A DNA stretch of 64,000 bases from positions 62,001 through 126,000 of the forward strand of contig DASQNC010000016.1 in the NCBI GenBank assembly GCA_035645145.1, written 5' to 3'. Within the stretch, counting starts at the first letter, position 1. Each line of letters begins with the position of its first letter. Shown piece after piece: positions 17,663 to 24,541 of this stretch. Source of the DNA: Azospirillaceae bacterium (lineage in GTDB: Bacteria; Pseudomonadota; Alphaproteobacteria; Azospirillales; Azospirillaceae). Made by a program: the position numbers and the translations under genes. The notes beneath the pieces were generated by a model. That model was not told the origin of the DNA and did no database searches. It worked only from the letters and a program-made list of their open reading frames with translations.

Positions 17663-18406
17663 TCACGCCACGGCCCGCTCGCAGGCGGCGGCCGTTTCGT
17701 CCCACGCCTCGGCCATGGTGCGGGCGCGCCACAGATGCTCGGGCGTCAGGACGTCGTTCGTGGCCCCCCACGCGATCAGGTCGCGGGCCAGCAGCAGGGT
17801 TTCGGGAAAGTGCCGACGGACCTGGTCCAGATCGTGGAGCACGGCAACCACCGTGCGCCGCTCGCCGTGCCAACGGCCGACAAGCGCCAGCAGGTCCGCG
17901 GTGGTGCGCGCGTCCAACGCGTTGAACGGCTCGTCCAGAAGGATCACGCGCGCATCCTGCAGCAGCATGCGGGCGAACAACACCCGCTGGAACTGCCCGG
18001 CCGACAGGGAGCCGATGGGCCGGCGCTCGAACCCCCTCAACCCGACCGCGTCCAGCGCCTGCCTGCCCTGGTCGCGCAAATCGGCGCCGATCCGCCGGAA
18101 CGGCCCCACCCGATGCCAATGCCCCATCAGCACGCAGTCGATCACGCTAATGGGAAAGGACCGGTCGATCTCCGCCTGCTGCGGAAGGTAGGCCAAGTCG
18201 GCCGGGTCAATCGCCCCACGATCGATTCGCCCCTGCATCGGACGCAGCAGCCCGGCGATGGCTTTCAGCAACGTGCTTTTGCCCGCACCGTTCGGCCCCA
18301 CCACGGCCGTCAGCGATCCCGGCGCAAAGCGCCCGGTCACGTGGTGGACGGCGGGGTGCCGTTCGTACCCCACGGTCAGGTCGGTCAGGCGGATGGCGTC
18401 CATCAT
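17663..18406 (-). CDS. znuC: zinc ABC transporter ATP-binding protein
   Basis: 247 residues from ATG 18406 (ATG 18403 is the next codon and equally possible). Walker A is GPNGAGKST (~37-45), the Q-loop region is LAYLPQQAEIDR, the signature is a slightly unusual SAGQFQRV (LSAGQ for LSGGQ), Walker B is VILLDEPFNALD and the switch His is in VLHDLD. It powers ZnuB at the cytoplasmic face. It begins 4 bp after the stop of the 65-codon ORF, with no clear ribosome binding site of its own, so its translation may depend on that upstream ORF. Confidence 0.92.
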   Translation of the reverse strand: MMDAIRLTDLTVGYERHPAVHHVTGRFAPGSLTAVVGPNGAGKSTLLKAIAGLLRPMQGRIDRGAIDPADLAYLPQQAEIDRSFPISVIDCVLMGHWHRVGPFRRIGADLRDQGRQALDAVGLRGFERRPIGSLSAGQFQRVLFARMLLQDARVILLDEPFNALDARTTADLLALVGRWHGERRTVVAVLHDLDQVRRHFPETLLLARDLIAWGATNDVLTPEHLWRARTMAEAWDETAAACERAVA

Positions 18407-18410
18407 GGCG

Positions 18411-18608
18411 TCAGTCCAAAGCCCAAAGCACCGCCGCCCAAAGCCCGGCGCAAGCAACGGCCGTGGCCACCAGGCGCGCACCGGCCCCCTCGGCGATCAG
18501 CGCCACATCGGTGCGCCACCGCGTCGCCCCGGCGCGCCACCGCGTCGCCCCGGTGCGCAGCCGGCCCTGCCGCGGGCGACCCGGTTCGAAGTGGGTGGTC
18601 TGATGCAT
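18411..18608 (-). CDS. 65-residue single-helix membrane protein leading the znu operon
   Basis: I know of no family for it. ATG 18608 has AGGGG eight bases upstream. The N-terminal 33 residues are basic and polar, beginning MHQTTHF with two His that could touch metal, and contain a 7-residue duplication (GATRWRA, GATRWRT). Residues ~45-63 form one hydrophobic helix (LVATAVACAGLWAAVLWAL) ending in LD. The predicted topology is N-in with a positively charged cytoplasmic tail. It is the first gene after the Zur-like operator and its stop is 4 bp before znuC, so it is co-transcribed and probably translationally coupled. It might be a transporter accessory peptide, a sensor peptide or only a translated leader. 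Confidence 0.58.
   Translation of the reverse strand: MHQTTHFEPGRPRQGRLRTGATRWRAGATRWRTDVALIAEGAGARLVATAVACAGLWAAVLWALD
18511..18552. repeat. 21-bp tandem duplication inside the 65-codon ORF
   Basis: Two adjacent 21-bp copies (18511-18531 and 18532-18552) differ at one base (GTGCGCC versus GCGCGCC) and are followed by the first six bases of a third. The unit is a multiple of three, so it adds seven residues in frame (GATRWR A/T). Confidence 0.9.
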
Positions 18609-18630
18609 GCCGTCGCCCCTGCGCCTTGCT

Positions 18631-18653
18631 GGAATGTTATAACGTATCATTCC
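18631..18653. promoter_or_regulatory. Zur-like operator of the zinc operon
   Basis: GGAATG-11 bp-CATTCC with a TTATAACGTAT centre: a 23-bp dyad with perfect 6-bp outer arms and a near-palindromic TA-rich core. It matches the general layout of proteobacterial Zur boxes (AATGTTATA...). It is the most AT-rich spot of the region, 22 bp upstream of the 65-codon ORF start, so Zn-bound Zur would block the znu promoter. The zur gene is not in the window. Confidence 0.78.
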
Positions 18654-18677
18654 GACGATGGGTCAAGGGGACGATTC

Positions 18678-18720
18678 GCCCCGCATCCGGGAATCGGAGT
18701 CCGATTCCCGGATGCGGGGC
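18678..18720 (-). terminator. terminator of murQ
   Basis: Perfect 20-bp stem with a 3-base loop, starting 9 bp after the murQ stop on the minus strand. There is no poly-T tail (GAATCGTCCCCTT follows). It separates murQ from the znu promoter, which lies immediately downstream on the same strand, so it would stop read-through into the zinc operon. Confidence 0.62.
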
Positions 18721-18729
18721 CGTCCGGTC

Positions 18730-19614
18730 TCAGGACGTCAAGCCGTCCAGCGCGCGGCGCAAAAACCCCTCGGCCTTGTCCAGTGCTTGGCGCGCCTCAT
18801 CGGCCGACAGGCCCCGGGCCACCAGCACCGCCGGCTTCACCCGGCCGTTGGTGGCGGCCAGCGCGGCCTCGGCACGTCCCTCGTCGCACCCGGCAACGCG
18901 CATCACCATGCGGACGCCGCGGCGGCGCAGCTTGGCGTTGGTGGCCTGCATGTCGACCATGTTGCCGTCGTAGACGCGACCCAGGCGCACCATGGCCAGG
19001 GTGGAAAACAGGTTGAGCGCCACCTTCTGCGCCGTGCCCGCCTTCATGCGCGTGGACCCCGCGATCAGCTCGGCCCCCGTGTCCAACAGGATCGGCACCT
19101 CGGCCGCCTTCAGCAGCGGCGCGTCCGGGTTCGACGCCATCCCGATGCCGAGCGCCCCGCGTGCCCGCCCGCGCTCGAGCGCGCCGATGGCGTACGGCGT
19201 GGTTCCGCTGGCGGCGATCGAAATCACGATGTCGTCCGCACCCACCCCGTGGCCGTCGATCTCCTTGACGGCCGCGTCGTAGTCGTCCTCGGCCCCTTCC
19301 ACCGCCTGGATCAGCGCCGGTGCGCCCCCGGCAACCAGCCAGACGATGCGCGAGGCCGGCCAATCGAAGGTCGGCGTCAGCTCGACCCCGTCCTGCACAC
19401 CGATTCGCCCGGATGTCCCGGCACCGGCATAGACGAGCCGGCCGCCACGGCGCAGCCGCGGCACCGCCAGCTCCACCGCGGCGGCAATGGACGGCAGGGC
19501 CGCGCGCACCGCGGCGACGGCGGACAATTGGCCTTCGTAGAGCCCGTCGAGAACCTCGGCCGGGCTCCAGGTGTCCAGGCCGAGACTGCGGGGACTGACG
19601 CTTTCGGTCTTCAT
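18730..19614 (-). CDS. murQ: N-acetylmuramic acid 6-phosphate etherase
   Basis: 294 residues, SIS-domain etherase of full family length. It removes the lactyl ether of MurNAc-6-phosphate to give GlcNAc-6-phosphate and D-lactate, in peptidoglycan recycling or uptake of wall sugars. Signature motifs: GRLVYAGAGTSGRIGVQD, followed by VELTPTF with a catalytic Glu, GAEDDYDAA with the second Glu, VISIAASGTTPY, and the MurQ-specific AGSTRMKAGTAQK and NLFST. It is divergent from a sugar ABC importer/kinase operon, which suggests that operon brings in and phosphorylates a muropeptide sugar. ATG 19614 has no strong ribosome binding site. Confidence 0.94.
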   Translation of the reverse strand: MKTESVSPRSLGLDTWSPAEVLDGLYEGQLSAVAAVRAALPSIAAAVELAVPRLRRGGRLVYAGAGTSGRIGVQDGVELTPTFDWPASRIVWLVAGGAPALIQAVEGAEDDYDAAVKEIDGHGVGADDIVISIAASGTTPYAIGALERGRARGALGIGMASNPDAPLLKAAEVPILLDTGAELIAGSTRMKAGTAQKVALNLFSTLAMVRLGRVYDGNMVDMQATNAKLRRRGVRMVMRVAGCDEGRAEAALAATNGRVKPAVLVARGLSADEARQALDKAEGFLRRALDGLTS

Positions 19615-19671
19615 GGATGCGGTGTCCGTTGCTTTCGTGGCGCCCCCCCTAGTACGCCCCGCTGGCCCGAC

Positions 19672-19718
19672 GCGCAATTGAGGCCCGCGTGCGCGGTGCG
19701 CAATTGAGGCCCGCGTGC
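19672..19718. repeat. 21-bp direct repeat upstream of murQ
   Basis: GCGCAATTGAGGCCCGCGTGC occurs at 19672-19692 and again, identical, at 19698-19718, with a 5-bp spacer (GCGGT). It lies just downstream of the DUF1499 gene and ~58 bp upstream of the murQ start. It could be a tandem binding site for a regulator of murQ or a recent local duplication. Confidence 0.85.
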
Positions 19719-19732
19719 ATTGCCGACCAGGG

Positions 19733-20242
19733 TCACGCCCCTGTGCGGCGGACCTCGGCGTCCAGGGCGGCGAGCCAGGCGGTGATCCGGGCCCTGTTGG
19801 TCCCGATGTCCCAGTAGCCGACCCGCGAGGCGCTGTAGACGGCGATGGTCGACCGCCCTTCCCCCTGCGGGAGCACCCGCGCGACCACGTCGTCGACGAA
19901 GCCCATGACCGCCGTGGTCGCGGTTGCCGCGATCAGCAGCCCGTCCGGCGACCGCGACACCACCTCCACCCGCGGCTGGGCCCGGAGCACCCGCACCCAG
20001 GCGTCGGCCAGCCGGTCGGCCGGCAGGGCGAACACCGGCGCCGGCGCATCCGGCACCGCCCGGGTGGCGCCCGCCGGGGCGGCGAGGAAATGGTTGGGGC
20101 TGGTCGGCGGCTGGATGACAACCGGGTCCAGCACGGCGGCATCACCCGTTGCGCTGGAAACCCTACGCTCGCAGGCGGCGACCGGGATGGCGGCCGCACC
20201 GCCGATGAATGCACGCAACAAGGTCCGCCGCGCCATCGGCAT
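19733..20242 (-). CDS. DUF1499-family lipoprotein
   Basis: 169 residues; ATG 20242 follows GGAGGG closely. The N-terminus has a twin-Arg (ARRTLLRAF) hydrophobic segment ending in a lipobox PVAAC (Cys ~24), so it is a predicted lipoprotein, possibly Tat-exported. The C-terminal half matches DUF1499: VDDVVARVLP, then IAVYSASRVGYWDIGTNRAR. The biochemical role of DUF1499 is unknown to me. It is on the murQ strand, 118 bp upstream, and divergent from the sugar importer; that location is suggestive of an envelope function but not proof. Confidence 0.78.
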   Translation of the reverse strand: MPMARRTLLRAFIGGAAAIPVAACERRVSSATGDAAVLDPVVIQPPTSPNHFLAAPAGATRAVPDAPAPVFALPADRLADAWVRVLRAQPRVEVVSRSPDGLLIAATATTAVMGFVDDVVARVLPQGEGRSTIAVYSASRVGYWDIGTNRARITAWLAALDAEVRRTGA

Positions 20243-20354
20243 TAAACCCTCCACGACCATCCGGCGACCAGGGTGGGATATGCGCACGAAAGATCAAGGT
20301 CCGGGAAAGAGCACTGGCCTAAGGGACAGCCGCTTCGATAGGATAAGGATCGTG

Positions 20355-20382
20355 TTGCAGCAGCCAAACCGGCTGCTACTCT
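20355..20382 (+). promoter_or_regulatory. candidate promoter with overlapping dyad for the sugar importer operon
   Basis: TTGCAG (20355-20360), 16 bp, TACTCT (20377-20382) resemble -35/-10 elements 45 bp before ATG 20427. The spacer is occupied by the perfect inverted repeat AGCAGCC-AAACC-GGCTGCT (20359-20377). An operator sitting between the promoter boxes would suit repression by a LacI- or RpiR-type sugar regulator, none of which is encoded nearby. Confidence 0.42.
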
Positions 20383-20426
20383 AGCGCCAGCCCGGGAACG
20401 GGCAGACGTGGGAGGAACATCCAGTT

Positions 20427-21695
20427 ATGAAAAGACGAACCTTCGCGGCGGCGGTTGCCGGCGCGGTGCTCGCCGTTGGCGCGGCGCTGGCGCCTGCCCA
20501 GGCCCAGACCCCGAGCCTTACCCTGTGGACCTGGCGGCAGCAGGAGATCCCGCTCTGGGAGGCGGTCGGCAAGAAGCTGAACGTCAAGATCAACGTCGAG
20601 ACCACGCGTCCGACCGAATACGATGCGCGCCTGCGGATCGCCATGCAGGACAAGGGCCCGGACATCATCCAGGGCCGGGCCGGCGCCGGGTGGATCGACC
20701 CCTATGTCCAGGCCGGCGCCTTTGCGCCCGTGGACGGGCTGGTGAACCTGGGCGAGCGGTTCCCGGTCGTGGCGCTCAACCTGATGAAGGCGAGCGACGG
20801 GAAGACCTACGGCGTCCCGTTCGCGTTCCAGACCACGCACTTCATGTACAACCAGGCCGTCTTCGACAAGCTCGGCCTGAAGGAACCCCAGACCTGGGAC
20901 GAGTTCTGGCAGGTTCTGGACACGATCAAGCAGAAGGGCGGCGGGATCGCCCCGCTGGGCGCGCCCGGCCGCGAGGCCTGGGCCCTGAACATCGCCGAGG
21001 GCATCCTGGACGCCAGCCTGCTGGGCTCCGACTTCGTGCGCGAGCTGCAGGCGGGCGACCGCTGCTTCACCGATCCGAAGTACGTGGAGAACCTGCGCAA
21101 GCTGCAGCGCATGTCCCAGTACTTCCAACCGGGCTTCGCCGGTAACGACACCAACGACGTCCTGACCTCGCTGGCGCTGGGCCAGGTCGCCATCGTCCCC
21201 TACGGCATCTTCGGCATGACGCCGATTCGGAACGTCGATCCGACCGTGAAGATCGGCCTGTTCCTGGCTCCGGCCGATGCCGGGGGCAAGCCGGCGGTCT
21301 TCGCCTATCCCGACGGCGGCTACTACATGAACGCCCGCACCCAGCAGGCGGACACCGTGAAGAAGGTCCTGGCGTTCACCGCGACCGAGGAATTCGGTCA
21401 GATGTTCGTGGACATCGTGGGCGAAATCCCGGCCGTGCGCGGGAACTTCAAGGCGCAGAAGGAACGTCCGGAACTGCAGGAGGCGCTCCAGTTCCTGAAC
21501 GAGCGCCCGTTGGAGTACCTGACCTGGGTCCGGTCGCCGTTCCGCGACGGCACGCCCAACCTCTACGACCTGCAGGCCGCGGGCCTGCAGCAGCTGTACG
21601 CCGGCCAGACGACGCCGGAACGGCTGGCAAAGACCATCCAGGACGGCCTGAACACCTCGTACAAGCCGTTCATGGAAAAGAAGAAGTGCGGCTGA
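20427..21695 (+). CDS. sugar ABC transporter substrate-binding protein
   Basis: 422 residues with GGGAGGA upstream of ATG 20427. A signal peptide (KRR, then AAAVAGAVLAVGAALAPAQAQ) directs it to the periplasm. It is a cluster-1 solute-binding protein of the carbohydrate family: LTLWTWRQQEIPLWEAVGKK at the start, GPDIIQGRAGAGWIDPYVQAG, YGVPFAFQTTHFMYN, and AFTATEEFGQMFV. It works with the permeases at 21753 and 22723. The MurQ gene opposite and the kinase in the operon point to an amino sugar such as MurNAc, GlcNAc or an anhydro-disaccharide as ligand; this is inference. Confidence 0.9.
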   Translation: MKRRTFAAAVAGAVLAVGAALAPAQAQTPSLTLWTWRQQEIPLWEAVGKKLNVKINVETTRPTEYDARLRIAMQDKGPDIIQGRAGAGWIDPYVQAGAFAPVDGLVNLGERFPVVALNLMKASDGKTYGVPFAFQTTHFMYNQAVFDKLGLKEPQTWDEFWQVLDTIKQKGGGIAPLGAPGREAWALNIAEGILDASLLGSDFVRELQAGDRCFTDPKYVENLRKLQRMSQYFQPGFAGNDTNDVLTSLALGQVAIVPYGIFGMTPIRNVDPTVKIGLFLAPADAGGKPAVFAYPDGGYYMNARTQQADTVKKVLAFTATEEFGQMFVDIVGEIPAVRGNFKAQKERPELQEALQFLNERPLEYLTWVRSPFRDGTPNLYDLQAAGLQQLYAGQTTPERLAKTIQDGLNTSYKPFMEKKKCG

Positions 21696-21714
21696 TCCTG
21701 TGATGTGAAGGAGG

Positions 21715-21742
21715 CGCCCCGCCCCCATCCGGGGGCGGGGCG
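21715..21742 (+). terminator. intra-operon stem-loop between binding-protein and permease genes
   Basis: Perfect 12-bp G/C stem (CGCCCCGCCCCC / GGGGGCGGGGCG) with a 4-base loop, followed by GTGCTTTTG and then ATG 21753. Such hairpins behind binding-protein genes usually protect the 5' message or attenuate transcription so that more binding protein than permease is made. Confidence 0.6.
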
Positions 21743-21752
21743 GTGCTTTTGA

Positions 21753-22712
21753 ATGACAACTGCGATCCAGACCCAGCCCCGGGATGCGGCCCGTGCCGCC
21801 AAACATCCGGGCCGACGCTTTCCGGCATGGCTTCAGTGCGCGCTGATGCTGGCACCGGCGTTGGCCATCTACGGGCTGTTCGACGTCTACCCAAAGCTGG
21901 CCGCCGTCTGGATCAGCTTCTACGACTGGCCGGGCATCGGGCCGCGGACCTGGGTCGGCCTGGGCAATTACGAGCGCATCTTCGGCAACCCGATCCTGCG
22001 GGAATCCTTCCTGCGCGCGGCTTGGCACAACCTGCATTTCTTCGCGGTGGTGATGGGCTGCTACCTGGTCCTGGGCACGCTGCTGGCGCTGCTGCTCAGC
22101 TTCCGGGTGCGGGGGCACCGGGTGTACCGGCTGGTGTTTTTCCTGCCCTATCCGCTCGCCACGGTGGCCATCGGCTTCCTCTGGGGGTTGATGCTGAATC
22201 CGCAGTTCGGCCCGCTGAACCAGTTGCTGCGCGCGGTCGGGCTCGGTGACCTGGCGATCCCCTGGCTGGGCTATGCGGAAACCGCGCTGACCACCATCGC
22301 GCTCATCAATGTCTGGCACCTGATCGGCTTCCCGATCCTGCTGCTGCTCGCCGGCATCACCTCGATCCGCACCGATGTGCTGGAGGCCGCGTTCATCGAC
22401 GGCTCCTCCCGTTGGCAGGTGATCCGCCACATCGTCCTGCCGCAGCTCAAGCCGGTGTACGGGCTTCTGGCGGTGCTGGTCTTCATCGGCTCGTTCAACA
22501 CGTTCGAGCTGATCTACGTGCTCCAGGGGCAGGAGGCCGGTCCGTACTTCTCGACCGACGTGCTGGGCACCTTCTTCTACCGGGTGGCCTTCGGCGGCAT
22601 GGGATCGAGCTTCGTGGGCTTCGGCCTGGGTTCGGCGATCGCCGTCGTCACCGCCCTCCTGATCCTGCCGGCGTCGCTGTGGGTGGCGCTGCGATCGCTC
22701 CGCCGCGACTAA
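21753..22712 (+). CDS. sugar ABC transporter permease (MalF/UgpA-like)
   Basis: 319 residues, binding-protein-dependent permease with six membrane helices after a ~30-residue cytoplasmic N-terminus. The EAA loop is EAAFIDGSSRWQVIRHIVLP (~210-230), which contacts an ATPase. The first periplasmic segment (LAAVWISFYDWPGIGPRTWVG) is typical of carbohydrate CUT1 permeases. It lies 57 bp after the binding protein, behind the stem-loop, and 10 bp before the second permease. Confidence 0.9.
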   Translation: MTTAIQTQPRDAARAAKHPGRRFPAWLQCALMLAPALAIYGLFDVYPKLAAVWISFYDWPGIGPRTWVGLGNYERIFGNPILRESFLRAAWHNLHFFAVVMGCYLVLGTLLALLLSFRVRGHRVYRLVFFLPYPLATVAIGFLWGLMLNPQFGPLNQLLRAVGLGDLAIPWLGYAETALTTIALINVWHLIGFPILLLLAGITSIRTDVLEAAFIDGSSRWQVIRHIVLPQLKPVYGLLAVLVFIGSFNTFELIYVLQGQEAGPYFSTDVLGTFFYRVAFGGMGSSFVGFGLGSAIAVVTALLILPASLWVALRSLRRD

Positions 22713-22722
22713 GGGGCCGGCC

Positions 22723-23562
22723 ATGGAAAAGATGTTCCGTCTGAAATCGCACGAGCAGTTCGTCGTCCAAATCTTCCTGGTCGCCTGGACGCTCGTCGTG
22801 ATCGCGCCGCTGCTGCTGGCCGTGTCCAACTCGCTCAAGCCGTTGGGCATGGTCCTGCGCGACCCGTTCGGCCTGCCCCCGGCACTGGACTTCTCGAACT
22901 ACGTCCAGGTCTGGAGCCGCGGCAACTTCGGCACCTACTTCTTCAACTCGGTCCTGGTCGCGGGCGGATCGGTCGCGCTGACGGTCTGGTTCGGATCGAT
23001 GGCCGCCTATGTGCTGGCCCGGTACGAGTTCCCGCTGAACCGCTGGCTGGTGGTGGTGTTCCTGCTGGGTCTGGTGCTGCCCCTGCGGGTCGGCATCGTG
23101 CCCCTGTACGTGCTCCTGCGCGACCTGGGCCTTCTGGACAACCGCTTCGGCCTGATCCTGGTCTACGTCGCGTCGTCCCTGCCGTTCGCGGTCTTCGTGC
23201 TCACCGGCTTCTTCAAGGGGGTGTCGCGGGATATCGAGGACGCGGCCCGGGTCGATGGCGCCGGGCCGATCCGCACCTATTTCGAAATCATCCTGCCCCT
23301 GATCCGGCCGGCGGTCGCCACCGTGGCGATCTTCACCTTCGTGTCGGTGTGGAACGACTTCTTCTTCCCGCTCCTGTTCATCAGCAGCGGCGACCTGCGC
23401 ACCCTGCCGCTGGGCCTGTCGGTCCTGTTCGCCGAGTTCAGCGTGCAATGGCACCTGCTGTTCGCCGGACTGGTGGTCATGATGATGCCGACCATCGTCG
23501 CCTTCCTGGTCGCCTCGCGCGCCTTCGTGCAGGGCCTGACCATGGGGGCCGTCAACGAATGA
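22723..23562 (+). CDS. sugar ABC transporter permease (MalG/UgpE-like)
   Basis: 279 residues, second CUT1 inner-membrane permease. The N-terminal helix follows KSHEQFVVQIFLVAWTL, and the EAA loop is EDAARVDGAGPIRTYFEIIL with the conserved Gly. It pairs with the permease at 21753. AGGGG precedes ATG 22723. Its stop overlaps the kinase start (ATGA), giving tight coupling to the sugar kinase. No ATP-binding gene follows, so the importer must borrow an ATPase encoded elsewhere. Confidence 0.9.
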   Translation: MEKMFRLKSHEQFVVQIFLVAWTLVVIAPLLLAVSNSLKPLGMVLRDPFGLPPALDFSNYVQVWSRGNFGTYFFNSVLVAGGSVALTVWFGSMAAYVLARYEFPLNRWLVVVFLLGLVLPLRVGIVPLYVLLRDLGLLDNRFGLILVYVASSLPFAVFVLTGFFKGVSRDIEDAARVDGAGPIRTYFEIILPLIRPAVATVAIFTFVSVWNDFFFPLLFISSGDLRTLPLGLSVLFAEFSVQWHLLFAGLVVMMMPTIVAFLVASRAFVQGLTMGAVNE

Positions 23563-24425
23563 CCGGAGCGCTTTACCTCGGCATCGATGGCGGCGCGACG
23601 CGTTGCCGCGCCCGCCTGTGCGATGCCGGGGGCCGCGTGCTGGGCACGGGGGAGGCCGGACCGGCCAATCCGCGCCTGGATTTCGATGGTGCGATCGCCG
23701 CCATCCGGCAGGCCACGCATGCCGCCCTTGCCGCCGCCGGCCTGCCCAACGGCACCGACGAGGCACTGGCGGGGCTGCGCGCCGGCCTTGGCCTGGCCGG
23801 CCTCGGGCAGACCAAGGACCGCAAGGCGTTCGCGGCGTGGCGCCACCCGTTCGCCGCGATGGCGTTCGCCACCGATGCGCATACGGCCCTGCTGGGGGCC
23901 CATGCCGGGGCCGACGGGGCGATCCTGATCCTCGGCACCGGCTCGTGCGGGCTGGCCCAGATCGCCGGGCGGGAATTCCGCATGGGCGGATGGGGCTTCA
24001 TGGTCTCGGATGCCGCCTCGGGAGCGTGGATCGGCCATCAGGCGGTGCGCCGGGCGCTCGACGGCCATGACGGTGTGCGTCCGCACACCGCGTTCACCCG
24101 GGCCGTCATGGCGCGCTTCGACCACGATCCCGAACGCATCGTGGCCTGGTCGGAGACGGCCCGGCCGGCCGACTACGGCACCTTTGCGCCTTTGGTGCTG
24201 GAGCACGCCGCCGACCCGGCCGCACGGCCCATCCTCACCCAAGCCGCCACGGATGCCGCCACCGTGATCGAGGCCCTGCTCGCCGCAGGCGCTCCCCGGC
24301 TGTCCTTGTTGGGTGGAATGGCGGAGCCGTTGCGCCCCCACCTGCCCCCGGATCTCGTGTCGCGCCTTTCGCCTCCGCTTGGGAACGCGCTCGACGGCGC
24401 GATGGTGCTCGCCCACCGGGCGTAA
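23559..24425 (+). CDS. BadF/BadG/BcrA/BcrD-type amino-sugar kinase
   Basis: 288 residues, ASKHA-fold kinase. Phosphate-1 motif LGIDGGATRCRARL (~7-20), connecting and phosphate-2 region GAILILGTGSCGLAQI, and the GGWGFMVSDAASGAWIG block shared with N-acetylglucosamine kinases (NagK-like, BadF family). It should phosphorylate the imported sugar in the cytoplasm using ATP. Together with MurQ opposite, a kinase acting on MurNAc (or on both GlcNAc and MurNAc) would produce MurNAc-6-P for MurQ. The start ATG overlaps the permease stop by 4 bp. Specificity for GlcNAc versus MurNAc cannot be read from the sequence. Confidence 0.88.
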   Translation: MTGALYLGIDGGATRCRARLCDAGGRVLGTGEAGPANPRLDFDGAIAAIRQATHAALAAAGLPNGTDEALAGLRAGLGLAGLGQTKDRKAFAAWRHPFAAMAFATDAHTALLGAHAGADGAILILGTGSCGLAQIAGREFRMGGWGFMVSDAASGAWIGHQAVRRALDGHDGVRPHTAFTRAVMARFDHDPERIVAWSETARPADYGTFAPLVLEHAADPAARPILTQAATDAATVIEALLAAGAPRLSLLGGMAEPLRPHLPPDLVSRLSPPLGNALDGAMVLAHRA

Positions 24426-24541
24426 CTCCGGGGCCTCGGCGGGATCCGCTCGTCAACGCTTGACGGCAGAGGTCCTCCCGGTTCGGCCGGAAGCGATCCC
24501 GACCGGCTGCTTGCGTGTTGGGTCTTCCAAAGGGAGGACCC

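Noticed and set aside
20376-22850. 824-codon minus-strand frame across the sugar-transport genes
   Set aside because: It spans two unrelated plus-strand genes and the hairpin between them, and has no recognisable domain.
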